A DNA stretch of 15,306 bases, taken from Pseudomonadota bacterium (lineage in GTDB: Bacteria > Desulfobacterota > Desulfobulbia > Desulfobulbales > DAOVYS01). Every line of letters begins with the position of its first letter. Positions within the stretch are counted from its first letter, which is position 1. The notes under the pieces were generated by a model. The model made no database searches and was not told the DNA's origin. It was given only the letters and a program-made list of their open reading frames with translations. The stretch is taken from positions 1 to 15,306 of the forward strand of contig DAOVYS010000035.1 in the NCBI GenBank assembly GCA_030635485.1, read 5' to 3'. Made by a program: the position numbers and the translations under genes. Below are positions 1 through 7,703 of the stretch, in pieces.

Positions 1-23
1 GATCCTCCTTAAGCTGATATCAT

Positions 24-56
24 GTAAGGGGGATAACCGTTGTCTGGTTGCCTTAC
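24..56. repeat. Small imperfect hairpin
   Basis: Stem gtaagg (24-29) pairs with ccttac (51-56), and an inner stem aacc (35-38) pairs with ggtt (46-49), closed by a 7-nt loop. An alternative pairing uses ggggg (28-32) with ccccc (56-60). No T-tract follows, so it is not an obvious terminator. Like other palindromes in this window it begins with gtaa and its stem ends with ttac, but it is too short to assign to a family. Confidence 0.4.
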
Positions 57-90
57 CCCCGTGATCAGTTACGATATTATTATAATCTAT

Positions 91-161
91 CCATAATCCA
101 TAAATTTGTCAAAATTTATGGAATGAGAATCCATAAATTCTAACAAATTTATGGATTATGG
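91..161. repeat. Nested AT-rich palindrome (operator- or cruciform-like)
   Basis: The outer arms are a perfect 19-bp inverted repeat: ccataatccataaatttgt at 91-109 and its reverse complement at 143-161. Inside lies a second 10-bp perfect inverted repeat, aatttatgga (113-122) with tccataaatt (130-139). The core ccataaattt therefore occurs four times in alternating orientation within 71 bp. It could be a clustered operator, a recombinase or replication-protein site, or a MITE-like remnant; nothing here decides. No gene start lies close by on either strand. Confidence 0.65.
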
Positions 162-205
162 GTCCATGAATTTCCATTCAAGGCTGCAATATTTTGTGAA
201 ATAAG

Positions 206-235
206 ATCGGTTTGAGATATCAAACCGGATTTTTT
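206..235 (+). terminator. Rho-independent terminator of an upstream gene
   Basis: Stem cggtttga (208-215), loop gata, stem tcaaaccg (220-227), then gatttttt ending at 235. An 8-bp perfect stem followed directly by a T-run is the classic intrinsic terminator. It points rightward, so it most likely ends a plus-strand transcript that begins left of the window. Confidence 0.75.
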
Positions 236-469
236 CCAGGTAGAATAGTTTCAACCGAATTTGATTTATCATCACAGAGGCAGGCCTTGAGATCAAGGTG
301 AACCGCAGGTTTTATAAATTGAACAGGATTGATAAGAGCGGTAAGGTCGCGGGGGCGCGGGGACAGGCGCTGGAACTTCGCGGCAACTCAGACGAGATAA
401 AACTTAGGATCATGGATTAATGGCGTCGCATTTTAAACAACCTGCCCGGCATAAAGGGGGAAATTTATT
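236..469. other. Intergenic region upstream of the ZIP transporter
   Basis: No convincing gene is visible. An open frame ends at TAA 418-420 and could start with GTG at 298, giving about 40 residues (MNRRFYKLNRIDKSG... with GTG read as M). It lacks a ribosome-binding site and is probably a coding fragment or chance frame. A promoter for the transporter should lie here, but I see no clear -35/-10 pair. Confidence 0.4.
453..460 (+). promoter_or_regulatory. Shine-Dalgarno supporting a TTG start
   Basis: The purine run aaaggggg ends 9 nt before the TTG at 470. No in-frame ATG lies within a usable distance, so this site decides the unusual start codon. Confidence 0.65.
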
Positions 470-1285
470 TTGGCAACCGAATGGTTTATAGGGCTGAATC
501 CGATCCTGCAGGCTTTGATAGCGACATTATTTACCTGGTTTGTTACCGCGTTGGGAGCGGGCGTAGTTTTCTTTTTTAAGAGCATCAACAGAAAAGTATT
601 GGATGGTATGCTTGGATTCGCCGCAGGTGTCATGATTGCGGCGAGTTTCTGGTCCCTTCTGGCGCCTGCCATTGAGATGGCGGAGGAATCGAGTCTTCCT
701 GCATGGTTCCCTGCAACAACAGGATTTTTACTGGGAGCCTTTTTTCTTTGGGTGGTGGACAAGTTACTGCCTCATCTTCACATGGGCTTTCCTTCAGAAG
801 AAGCCGAGGGGATTAAAACAGGCTGGCAAAGAAGTATTCTTCTTGTCCTGGCAATAACTTTGCACAATATACCTGAAGGGCTTGCCGTAGGCGTTGCATT
901 CGGTGCGCTTGCAGCTGATTTGCCTTCAGCATCATTGGCAGGTGCGGTCGCGCTTGCCATTGGGATAGGTATTCAGAATTTTCCTGAAGGAACAGCGGTT
1001 TCAGTCTCTTTGCGTAGAGAAGGTCTATCCCGTTTCAAGAGCTTCTGGTATGGGCAATTATCCGGGGTTGTTGAACCTGTTGCAGGCGTTATAGGCGCGG
1101 CTGTAGTCATTTTGATACGGCCCATTCTGCCGTATGCCTTATCTTTTGCGGCAGGGGCCATGATTTTTGTGGTTGTTGAGGAACTTATACCGGAATCGCA
1201 GCTGGGAAAGAATACCGATATTGCAACAATGGGCGCGATTGTAGGATTCGCCGTAATGATGACATTGGATGTTGCGCTTGGTTAG
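470..1285 (+). CDS. ZIP family metal (zinc/divalent cation) transporter, GufA/ZupT-like
   Basis: A 271-aa multi-pass inner-membrane protein with about eight hydrophobic segments. The two ZIP signature helices are clear: HNIPEG at residues 132-137 and QNFPEG at 169-174, with a further acidic site VEELIPE near 237. In ZIP proteins these His/Asn/Glu residues line the binuclear metal site, so the role is metal uptake or equilibration across the inner membrane. The start is a TTG at 470, chosen because a strong SD (aaaggggg, 453-460) sits 9 nt upstream; the first in-frame Met is residue 46, inside a helix. The length is normal for GufA-like ZIPs. It stands alone and converges on the FloA operon. 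Metal specificity cannot be told from sequence. Confidence 0.9.
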   Translation: MATEWFIGLNPILQALIATLFTWFVTALGAGVVFFFKSINRKVLDGMLGFAAGVMIAASFWSLLAPAIEMAEESSLPAWFPATTGFLLGAFFLWVVDKLLPHLHMGFPSEEAEGIKTGWQRSILLVLAITLHNIPEGLAVGVAFGALAADLPSASLAGAVALAIGIGIQNFPEGTAVSVSLRREGLSRFKSFWYGQLSGVVEPVAGVIGAAVVILIRPILPYALSFAAGAMIFVVVEELIPESQLGKNTDIATMGAIVGFAVMMTLDVALG

Positions 1286-1321
1286 TATTAGTAAGGCCAC
1301 CCGTACGTACTCTGTTTCGCT

Positions 1322-1429
1322 GTAAGCGGTCACAGGTGGTGCAGGTGTGCGTAATTAGGGCGACAGGTTATAGCTAACTATAGCGGGTTGCCCTGATTAC
1401 GTGCAGATGCGCCGCATGTGACCGCTTAC
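1322..1429. repeat. 108-nt hairpin repeat, family 1 copy A
   Basis: Terminal arms gtaagcggtcaca (1322-1334) and tgtgaccgcttac (1417-1429) are a perfect 13-bp inverted repeat. An inner 16-bp stem pairs tgtgcgtaattagggc with gccctgattacgtgca, three of the pairs being G-U. The tip is tatag-ctaa-ctata. It fills the convergent gap between the ZIP gene and the minus-strand operon. On the minus strand its first bases (gtaa) supply the TAA stop of the small membrane protein. No T-tract follows on either strand, so it is not a standard intrinsic terminator, although it could end or protect both transcripts. It has the same length as copy B and shares its end, stem and tip design. Confidence 0.85.
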
Positions 1430-1797
1430 TCTTCGTCTCTTAATGCCAGGGGAGGAGCAAGTATCTCAGACCATATGACAGCATTTCGAAGATCCTGGAT
1501 AGAGCAGGAGCAGGTTGAACTATTGGGAAGAGGCGCATCTGTTGTCTGCCCGGAGATTTTGTCTTGTGTGGGCATCGGCCTGATTTCGGTATCATCATTT
1601 TCCTCCCAGGCCGAAGCTGGGTACATATCATCTGAAACAGGGACCTGTGGGGGAACGCTCTTTGCCTGGCGCCTGTTATCGTCTCTACCTGGTGCGTTGC
1701 CGGAACGATAGGTCAAAAGTTTTTTTCTGCGCCATGATAAAAAGCGCCAGACAAAATATATTACCAGCAACAGGATGTAGATATCGTCGAATTTCAT
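1426..1797 (-). CDS. Small single-TM protein, last gene of the nfeD-floA operon
   Basis: 123 aa. One N-terminal transmembrane segment (about residues 5-21, rich in I/L/V/F/W) is followed by a basic stop-transfer patch (RRKK), then a polar, probably disordered linker of about 65 residues. A short conserved-looking tail follows, with AVIWSEILAPPLALR near the C-terminus. From memory, similar 'SEILxPPxALR' tails occur at the ends of small membrane proteins in related bacteria; I cannot name a family. The start is the ATG at 1797, which lies 7 nt after the floA stop, implying translational coupling; a longer frame to 1863 would read back through floA. The stop codon lies inside hairpin repeat A. 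A membrane-anchored accessory of the FloA/NfeD assembly is inferred only from position. Confidence 0.7.
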   Translation of the reverse strand: MKFDDIYILLLVIYFVWRFLSWRRKKLLTYRSGNAPGRDDNRRQAKSVPPQVPVSDDMYPASAWEENDDTEIRPMPTQDKISGQTTDAPLPNSSTCSCSIQDLRNAVIWSEILAPPLALRDEE

Positions 1798-1804
1798 TTT
1801 GGGA

Positions 1805-2776
1805 TCAGTCCTTTTCTTTTTCTTTAGACCCGATTTTTGTACGCATCCGGGTGTCGGCCACAATATTTTTCATTTTGTAATAATCCATTATACCCAACTG
1901 CCCATTTCTAAATGCCTCGGCCATGGCCAGCGGAACTTCGGCCTCTGCCGCAACGACCTTGGCCCTCATCTCCTCAACCCTTGCCTTCATCTCCTGTTCG
2001 ACCGCGCAGGCCATGGCCCTTCGTTCTTCAGCCTTGGCCTGGGCGATTTTTTTGTCTGCCTCGGCCCGGTCGGTCTCCAGTTCTGCGCCTATGTTTTTGC
2101 CCACATCGACATCAGCGATATCAATGGAGAGAATTTCATAGGCTGTCCCGGCGTCCAGGCCTTTGGAAAGAACTGTTTTTGAGATGGTGTCAGGGTTTTC
2201 GAGAACGTTTTTGTGGGTATTCGCGGAACCGATCGTGGTTACAATGCCTTCCCCGACCCTGGCCAGAATGGTCTCCTCGCCCGCGCCGCCGACCAGCCTT
2301 TCAATATTTGCCCGCACAGTGACCCGGGAAATGGCCTTCAACTGGATGCCGTCCTTGGCCATTGCGGCCACGAGCGGAGTTTCTATCACCTTGGGGTTTA
2401 CACTCATCTGGACAGCTTCTAAAACATTTCTGCCTGCAAGGTCGATTGCGGCCGCCCTGTTAAAATCAAGCGCAATATTGGCCTTGTCCGCCGCAATCAG
2501 GGCCTGAATAACGCGTAATACATTGCCGCCTGCAAGATAGTGGGATTCAAGACTGTCAACATTAATGTCCAGCCCGGCCTTGACGGCCATGATCTTTGAT
2601 TCAACTATGAGTTTGGGCGGCACCTTTCTGAACCGCATGAATACTATGTTGAACAAGCCTACCCGTGCGCCCGAGACAAGGGCCTGGACCCAGAGGGCAA
2701 TGGATGATCCCACAAAAAAGAATAGGACAATTACCGCGCCGAACAGGATTAACAGACCAATCTGACTGAAATTCAT
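1805..2776 (-). CDS. floA: Flotillin-like protein FloA
   Basis: 323 aa. It has an N-terminal hydrophobic hairpin/TM (about 5-28), an SPFH/band-7-like domain (about 33-215), and an Ala/Glu-rich coiled coil (about 220-290) that in flotillins drives oligomerisation. The sequence matches the FloA (former UPF0365/YqfA) family throughout, for example [19 protein letters not shown] and the [12 protein letters not shown] segment. FloA organises membrane microdomains and is commonly encoded beside NfeD, as here. The start at 2776 (MNFSQ...) is chosen over an in-frame ATG five codons upstream because ggaggt lies 7 nt before it; the upstream ATG overlaps that SD. The gap to the upstream short nfeD is 93 nt and contains repeat sequence. 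Confidence 0.93.
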   Translation of the reverse strand: MNFSQIGLLILFGAVIVLFFFVGSSIALWVQALVSGARVGLFNIVFMRFRKVPPKLIVESKIMAVKAGLDINVDSLESHYLAGGNVLRVIQALIAADKANIALDFNRAAAIDLAGRNVLEAVQMSVNPKVIETPLVAAMAKDGIQLKAISRVTVRANIERLVGGAGEETILARVGEGIVTTIGSANTHKNVLENPDTISKTVLSKGLDAGTAYEILSIDIADVDVGKNIGAELETDRAEADKKIAQAKAEERRAMACAVEQEMKARVEEMRAKVVAAEAEVPLAMAEAFRNGQLGIMDYYKMKNIVADTRMRTKIGSKEKEKD

Positions 2777-2798
2777 AGTGACAACCTCCATTGGACCG

Positions 2799-2810
2799 AT
2801 GACCGGTCAT
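2799..2810. promoter_or_regulatory. Perfect 12-bp palindrome upstream of floA
   Basis: atgaccggtcat is its own reverse complement. It lies about 22 bp upstream of the floA ATG, between the short nfeD gene and the floA SD. It could be an operator or part of an internal promoter, but no -35/-10 pair is clear. Confidence 0.3.
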
Positions 2811-2833
2811 TACCCATTTTGGGATCGTACGAT

Positions 2834-2893
2834 GTAAATATTCGGCTTGATGCCGGCAAATAGCTAAAATCACCAAATTGCAAATATTTGCCG
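2834..2893 (-). repeat. GTAAATATTCGG-type palindromic repeat overlapping the short nfeD stop
   Basis: It carries an exact copy of the 12-mer gtaaatattcgg (2834-2845) that recurs at 10950, 13057 and 13199. A 9-bp inverted repeat, cggcaaata (2854-2862) with tatttgccg (2885-2893), spans the stop codon of the short nfeD gene, so the last codons of that gene (QIFAIW) are repeat-derived. The 8-mer cgtacgat occurs just outside both ends (2826-2833 and overlapping the right end at 2892-2899), which may be a chance duplication or a trace of insertion. Confidence 0.55.
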
Positions 2894-3358
2894 TACGATA
2901 ACCTGATTAGCGGTCACTTCCGTAACCACCAATTGAGAACCTTTGTCAATATAATCGCCCCGGCTGACCACATCCAATCTTTTGCCGTCTATCATAGCCA
3001 TGCCTGCGGGATGCAGGTTTGTTACGGCCGTGCCTTCCGCGTTAACGTAATCGGCAAGTTCGGGCGATTGAGAAACCACTCCCTCATCACTGGATAGTTT
3101 ATATCTGAGCGTGACCGGGGACCTTGCCAACATCTTCAAGCCTATTATTACCAGAACGGGAATAATGATTATGTCAAAAGCGATGAAGAGAGCAGCAGTT
3201 GCCGATGAAAAACCGGTATATACAATATAGAGTGAATAGCCGATCAATCCCATGGCCATGAGCGAGAGGATGCCGGCTGAAGGGATGATGATTTCCGCAA
3301 TTATCACAAGTATCCCGGCCAACTGCAATATTATGGGCAGGAACAGATTTTTGTTCAT
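2870..3358 (-). CDS. NfeD-like short protein (membrane + OB-fold)
   Basis: 162 aa. Three hydrophobic segments (about 8-25, 30-48 and 55-76) precede a C-terminal soluble OB-fold domain (about 100-158) with the typical NfeD pattern GTAVTNLHPAGMAMIDGKR. It lacks the ClpP-like protease domain, so it is the short NfeD type that often accompanies flotillins and is thought to interact with them. Its ATG overlaps the upstream protease stop as ATGA (3355-3358), with ggag just before it: a classic coupled start. The C-terminal QIFAIW is atypical for the family and overlaps a palindromic repeat, suggesting the original 3' end was replaced. Confidence 0.85.
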   Translation of the reverse strand: MNKNLFLPIILQLAGILVIIAEIIIPSAGILSLMAMGLIGYSLYIVYTGFSSATAALFIAFDIIIIPVLVIIGLKMLARSPVTLRYKLSSDEGVVSQSPELADYVNAEGTAVTNLHPAGMAMIDGKRLDVVSRGDYIDKGSQLVVTEVTANQVIVRQIFAIW

Positions 3359-4860
3359 AGCAACTCCTTCCTTGCTACAATAAGCCGGTTACCCCGTTTT
3401 TCCGAGATAACGACCGGAGTCCCCTTTTCTATAAATTCGCCCTCGGAGATCACATCATACAGGTCGTTGCCTATCTTGATTTTTCCGGCAGGTCTCAGGA
3501 ACGTATGCGTAATTCCTGAATCACCGACTCGAACCTTTTTGGCCTCTATTGAGTCTGCAACAGATCCTTTAAGGCTGGATTCAAGATATGGACCATCAAT
3601 GACCTTTCCCAGCCCTGAAATCACGTATCGTAAAAAAAAGAGCGAAAAGATAAAGGCGGCCATAAAGGAGCCGAGTACCAGAGTCATGTTTTTGATCAGG
3701 AGTTCCTTCTGCCAGGGTAAAGAGGGGTCTGGAAGTTCAAAGTCCTGAAATGCCAATACCATCCCGACACCCACAAGGAACATGCCGCCGAGCCCCATTA
3801 TGCCGAAACCCGGGGTAACGAAAACTTCAATCCCCAACAGGACTATACCCAGGACAAGGAGAAGCAGTTCAGTATGGTCGGCAAGGCCGACCAGATATTG
3901 ACTGAGAAATACGAGGCCGAGACAGATTATGCCGATAATCCCGGGAACCCCGAATCCCGGGGCCTTTAATTCGGTATAGAGCGCGGCCATTCCTATCATC
4001 ATAAGGATAGGGGCAATGGAGCTGATCAACCCCACAAGGGACTCGGACCAGCTTTCTTTGATATTGACAATCTCATAATCGGTTATACCCATCCGGCCCA
4101 GCATTTCAGGGATTGATGCGGCGCTCATTTTTGAAAAACTCAACTCGCGGGCTTCCTGATCATCCATGGTAAGGAGTTCTCCTTTGGCCACAACGGTTTT
4201 TTGGGATAAGACATTTTCCTTTTCTTCCGGCGAAAGATCGGCAAAAGAAAGGGAATCCATATATAGGGTCTTTCCTTCCATTTTCACCTCATAGACTATC
4301 ATGTCAGGTGTTACCATTGCCTCGGCCAGGGCCGCCGGATAGCCGTTTTTTCTCGCCAGGGTCCGAAATTTTGCCCGCAGTGGGGACTGAAATTTTTCTC
4401 CCATCATCTTGGCCCCTTCGCTTGAAAAGGTGATGGGCGCGCAATCGCCGATAGTTGTATTCGGTTTCATAACCAGTTCATTGCATGCCAGGGCGATAAG
4501 GGCGCCGGCGGAAATAGCCTTGTTCTCGACAAAGGCGATCGTTTTGGTCCCAGGGTCCTTTAAAAGTGTGTCGACTATCTGCAGGGCGGAATCAACCCGG
4601 CCTCCAAAGGTGTCCATTTCCAGGACAAACAGACCCTCCGGATGTTGTGCCGCATCCCTGAATGCCCTTTTGATAAAGGCCGCCATGCCGGGCTCAACAT
4701 CACCGGATACGGGAATCACATAGACCTTTTGGCCGGATGTTTCTCCGAATATGGTGTTATTGCCGATTATGGCGGCAATAACAACCAGAATGAGAACCGG
4801 CAAGAGTATGGGAATTCCGTGTCGGGCGCTGAATTTAATATTTGGTTCCTGGTAGACCAT
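3355..4860 (-). CDS. NfeD-family membrane-bound ClpP-class serine protease
   Basis: 501 aa. An N-terminal TM (about 17-33) is followed by a ClpP/SppA-type protease domain (about 45-260), then four or more TM helices (about 275-415) and a C-terminal OB-fold (about 430-498). Aligning from memory to the archaeal PH1510 protease places the Ser-Lys dyad at Ser117 (in AISAGA) and Lys156 (in GEKFQSP). The serine follows the expected strand-turn, and the conserved TFGGRVD and TTIGDCAPI motifs are present. This is the full-length NfeD type, predicted to cleave hydrophobic membrane-protein segments such as stomatin/flotillin-family partners. It is the first gene of the minus-strand operon. The ATG at 4860 has only an A-rich leader and no strong SD. 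Confidence 0.9.
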   Translation of the reverse strand: MVYQEPNIKFSARHGIPILLPVLILVVIAAIIGNNTIFGETSGQKVYVIPVSGDVEPGMAAFIKRAFRDAAQHPEGLFVLEMDTFGGRVDSALQIVDTLLKDPGTKTIAFVENKAISAGALIALACNELVMKPNTTIGDCAPITFSSEGAKMMGEKFQSPLRAKFRTLARKNGYPAALAEAMVTPDMIVYEVKMEGKTLYMDSLSFADLSPEEKENVLSQKTVVAKGELLTMDDQEARELSFSKMSAASIPEMLGRMGITDYEIVNIKESWSESLVGLISSIAPILMMIGMAALYTELKAPGFGVPGIIGIICLGLVFLSQYLVGLADHTELLLLVLGIVLLGIEVFVTPGFGIMGLGGMFLVGVGMVLAFQDFELPDPSLPWQKELLIKNMTLVLGSFMAAFIFSLFFLRYVISGLGKVIDGPYLESSLKGSVADSIEAKKVRVGDSGITHTFLRPAGKIKIGNDLYDVISEGEFIEKGTPVVISEKRGNRLIVARKELL

Positions 4861-5131
4861 TTTTTAATGGGATTGCAAGTTAGTGTATAGTGTCCGGGGT
4901 GGTGGTTTCTTTTTTGATGGTTACAATCTATCATGATTAATGATAACAACTCAAATGATAAAGCTCGTGGCATCGTAAAAAGTTCGGCTTAGTGAATAAC
5001 TTTGCGCCTTAGCAGTTACCTGAAAGCTTACATTTTACTTGACATTATTTCTCCTCTAATTGTATGAAATTATTAAACCTCTTTTAAAATCGACGCTACT
5101 GGGTTCCATTGGGAAATTTAAGGAATTGATT
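4861..5131. other. Divergent intergenic/promoter region
   Basis: This region separates the minus-strand nfeD operon from the plus-strand MBL/cNMP gene, so promoters for both should lie here. It contains a small palindrome, tatcat-gatta-atgata (4929-4945), which could be an operator, and a 6-bp inverted repeat, aaagtt (4979-4984) with aacttt (4998-5003). No gene is visible; the in-frame TTG at 5060 is discussed under rejected items. Confidence 0.5.
5039..5068 (+). promoter_or_regulatory. Candidate sigma-70-type promoter for the MBL/cNMP gene
   Basis: A perfect -35 hexamer, ttgaca (5039-5044), is followed after 18 nt by tatgaa (5063-5068), a 4/6 match to the -10 consensus. It would place the transcript start near 5075 with a leader of about 55 nt before the ATG at 5132. 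Confidence 0.4.
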
Positions 5132-7354
5132 ATGAAGGATACGGGCAACGGAAAGATCAGGAAAATTGAAGTCACCAAAGGGATATATTGGGTGGAAGTT
5201 CCCGAGGCCGGACTTTTTATTCAGTGCGGCTGCCCGGCTGACAGTGTCAAGCACCTGATGCGGCGCGGCCTGATCATTACCATTGAAAAGGATGGCGTAT
5301 CCTTTGAAACCGGTCCAAATGCCATACTTCTTTCCGATACCATGATCCAGGGCGGCTATTTTTCAAATCTGGCTGAATTCCCAGTGCTCCAAATGTTGTA
5401 CAGGCAGGGGATGATTCTCCCCGGCCACCCGGGCAATACCGGCGTTAAACCTCTTCTCATCGGCTCAAAGAAACAGATTGATGCGCAAATGGAATATATT
5501 TACCGCGGCAATTATGGCTTGATTTCAAAGGAAGAACTCATGAGCACCGGCGCTTCCTCTGAATTAGCCGATAATATCATGCACATGAAATTGAGGTTTG
5601 CCTTTGGGAAAATTTGCAATACCGAAGAACTTCTCGACTCTGTAATTGTCAATAGCAACGGAGGGGATACCGAAATCAGGAATGGTGTCTATATTCGCAG
5701 GCCGGCACTGAATCTGTTTGAGATCAAATATCAGAATGAATCGGTTACGGTTGACTTAAACATCGGCCAAAATCAAAGTATAAGATCGCCTTATCCGTTA
5801 GGTTTTCAAGATATCAAGCGGGAATATTTTGCCGTAATCCATTCAGGCCAGGGAGATGGATGGGACATTAACCGTCCGGCCATGTCCAGCATACTCATGT
5901 TTCAGGGCAAGGTCTATCTTATTGATGCCGGACCGAATCTTGCCTATTGCCTCACGGCTCTCGGGGTCGGAATCAATGAAATCGAGGGTGTTTTTCAGAC
6001 TCACTCGCATGATGACCACTTTGCCGGTCTCACCACGCTTTTGAGAACCGACCACCGAATTAAGTATTATGCAACACCACTGGTACGGGCGACCGTTTTT
6101 AAGAAATTGGCCGCACTTTTATCCCTGGATGAAGATAGTTTTTCAGATTTTTTCGAGATAGAAGAGCTGCGATGTGACGTCTGGAATTATATCGACGGCC
6201 TTGAGGTTAAGCCTTTTCTCTCTCCCCATCCTGTAGAAACAACCATTTTTACCTTTCGTACATTCTGGGATGGGGACTATCTTACCTATGCGCATTTTGC
6301 CGATATTGTCTCAATCGATGATTTAGAGGGCATGGTAGAGGAGCCGGACTCGAAGACGGGAATTTCACAAGAGTTTTATGAAAGGGTTCGGGAGGAGTAT
6401 CTGACTCCTGTTACACTGAAGAAGATTGACATTGGTGGCGGCTTGATACACGGCAGAGCTGAAGATTTCCGGGTAGACCGCTCGGAAAGAATTATCCTTG
6501 CTCATACTGCCGAGCCGTTGACCTCTCAGCAAAAGGAGATCGGTTCAAGCGCGCCTTTTGGAATCGTTGATGTCCTGATCCCGGACTATTCCGACTTGAC
6601 ACGCAGAATCGCTTCGGATTTTTTTGAGGCGTATTTCCCTTCCGTCCCTTTGCATCATTTAAAAAGTTTACTTAATAACCAGGTGGTTAGTTTCAAATCA
6701 GGCAGCATTATTCTAAAGGAAGGGAGAATCAATAAAGAAATTTACCTTTTATTGACCGGGAATGTTGAGATGTTTCAGCCAAAAGATGGGATTTACAATA
6801 TGCTTTCATCCGGTGAAGTGATCGGGGAGCATTCCGGACTTCATAATCGCCCGTCAACAACCACGTACCGGGCCGTAAGTTATGCTCATGCCATGCGTAT
6901 TCCCAATACAGTCTATCTTAATTTTGTAAAACAGAACAAACTCTATACAAGAATCGAACGTTTGTACGAAAACAGAGAGTTTCTGCAAAGGACATGGCTG
7001 TTCGAGGAATCAATAGCCTATCCCACCCGGAACAAAATTGCCGAAAAGATGAAATTGCACCATCTGGACCATGTTGATGAAACAGTGACGGATCTGGACA
7101 CTACCTCAATATATATTGTTAAAAACGGAAGCCTCAAAAGGATAGAGTGTAACGATAATGAGTCGGCTATCAATGCCGGAGATTTTTTCGGCGCTGAGCC
7201 GAAAGGTTATCTGGAGGGGAGCACTTTTGCTTTCCGTGCATTAGAGCCATCTACTGTTTATGAAATACCTCGTGATCTATTTAAAGACATCCCTATCATT
7301 CTCTGGAAGCTTTTTGAAACATACGGCAAGAGAATGACGGCAAGTCTTCTTTGA
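5132..7354 (+). CDS. Metallo-beta-lactamase-fold protein with two cNMP-binding-like domains
   Basis: 740 aa, soluble. The N-terminal ~230 residues are unassigned (motifs IQCGCPADSVKHLM and LAEFPVLQMLYRQGM). A metallo-beta-lactamase domain (about 245-465) has the metal motif THSHDDH, giving HxHxDH at His291, His293, Asp295 and His296; further candidate ligands are His366, Asp391 and His458. Next is a cNMP-binding-like beta barrel (about 515-605) with GE at 565-566 and an Arg at 573 where the phosphate cassette belongs. A second, more degenerate barrel follows (about 640-735). The start at 5132 is chosen because aagga lies 7 nt upstream; an in-frame TTG at 5060 would add a leader overlapping the likely -10 box. 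Substrate unknown; a hydrolase or sensor gated by a cyclic nucleotide is inferred. It appears monocistronic. Confidence 0.8.
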   Translation: MKDTGNGKIRKIEVTKGIYWVEVPEAGLFIQCGCPADSVKHLMRRGLIITIEKDGVSFETGPNAILLSDTMIQGGYFSNLAEFPVLQMLYRQGMILPGHPGNTGVKPLLIGSKKQIDAQMEYIYRGNYGLISKEELMSTGASSELADNIMHMKLRFAFGKICNTEELLDSVIVNSNGGDTEIRNGVYIRRPALNLFEIKYQNESVTVDLNIGQNQSIRSPYPLGFQDIKREYFAVIHSGQGDGWDINRPAMSSILMFQGKVYLIDAGPNLAYCLTALGVGINEIEGVFQTHSHDDHFAGLTTLLRTDHRIKYYATPLVRATVFKKLAALLSLDEDSFSDFFEIEELRCDVWNYIDGLEVKPFLSPHPVETTIFTFRTFWDGDYLTYAHFADIVSIDDLEGMVEEPDSKTGISQEFYERVREEYLTPVTLKKIDIGGGLIHGRAEDFRVDRSERIILAHTAEPLTSQQKEIGSSAPFGIVDVLIPDYSDLTRRIASDFFEAYFPSVPLHHLKSLLNNQVVSFKSGSIILKEGRINKEIYLLLTGNVEMFQPKDGIYNMLSSGEVIGEHSGLHNRPSTTTYRAVSYAHAMRIPNTVYLNFVKQNKLYTRIERLYENREFLQRTWLFEESIAYPTRNKIAEKMKLHHLDHVDETVTDLDTTSIYIVKNGSLKRIECNDNESAINAGDFFGAEPKGYLEGSTFAFRALEPSTVYEIPRDLFKDIPIILWKLFETYGKRMTASLL

Positions 7355-7373
7355 AATCTTTCCTTATTTCTTG

Positions 7374-7400
7374 CACGCTTGAAAATTCCGTGATTTTTTT
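7374..7400 (+). terminator. Weak candidate terminator after the MBL/cNMP gene
   Basis: A short stem, cacg (7374-7377) with cgtg (7389-7392), is followed by a run of seven T (7394-7400), 20 nt after the stop codon. The stem is only 4 bp, so the call rests mainly on position and the T-run. Confidence 0.3.
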
Positions 7401-7606
7401 GTAAATCATCTCCTTCATGTCAATCTGCCCGGCTCGAATCGCTGGTTGGTGGATTATTTTTTTCACGGGAACATTTTGTCTTGTTTGGGACTCATATCCC
7501 GTAAGTCACAGGGTGAATATTCAGCTTGAGTGGTTGGGTGGTTGAGAGGTTGTTTTGATAGTTTTGTACCGCCCCTTCATGGCTTGACAAGAGGTGATCT
7601 CCTTTA

Positions 7607-7660
7607 CCCAGGGTTCCGCTACGCTACACCCTGGGCTATCGAATACCGCCCTTTCAGGGC
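7607..7660. repeat. Twin-hairpin dispersed repeat (cccaggg...ccctggg type)
   Basis: An 8-bp perfect stem, cccagggt (7607-7614) with accctggg (7628-7635), is followed 12 nt later by the hairpin gccct-ttc-agggc (7648-7660). From memory, this 'cccagggtt...accctgggct' pattern is a widespread intergenic repeat often mis-annotated as small ORFs in several phyla. It lies 50-100 bp upstream of the moxR start. Confidence 0.5.
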
Positions 7661-7698
7661 TGAGATGATTGATCAATTTGCACAACCCAAAATATTTC

Positions 7699-7703
7699 AG
7701 GAG
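7699..7703 (+). promoter_or_regulatory. Shine-Dalgarno deciding the moxR start
   Basis: aggag lies 7 nt before the ATG at 7711. This favours that start over an in-frame ATG at 7669 that has no SD. Confidence 0.7.

Noticed and set aside
298..420. A 40-codon frame before the ZIP gene
   Set aside because: No SD and no recognisable family; may be a remnant but not supportable as a gene.
1798..1863. Upstream extension of the small TM protein into floA
   Set aside because: It would overlap the floA 3' end in another frame and displace the N-terminal TM; ATG 1797 just after the floA stop is better.
1799..2507. Several long plus-strand frames opposite floA
   Set aside because: They are antisense shadows of a recognised floA gene; their composition (Pro/Arg- or Ser/Ala-rich) is typical of a reversed coding strand.
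5060..5131. TTG start extending the MBL/cNMP gene by 24 codons
   Set aside because: It has no SD and overlaps the candidate -10 box; ATG 5132 has aagga at good spacing.
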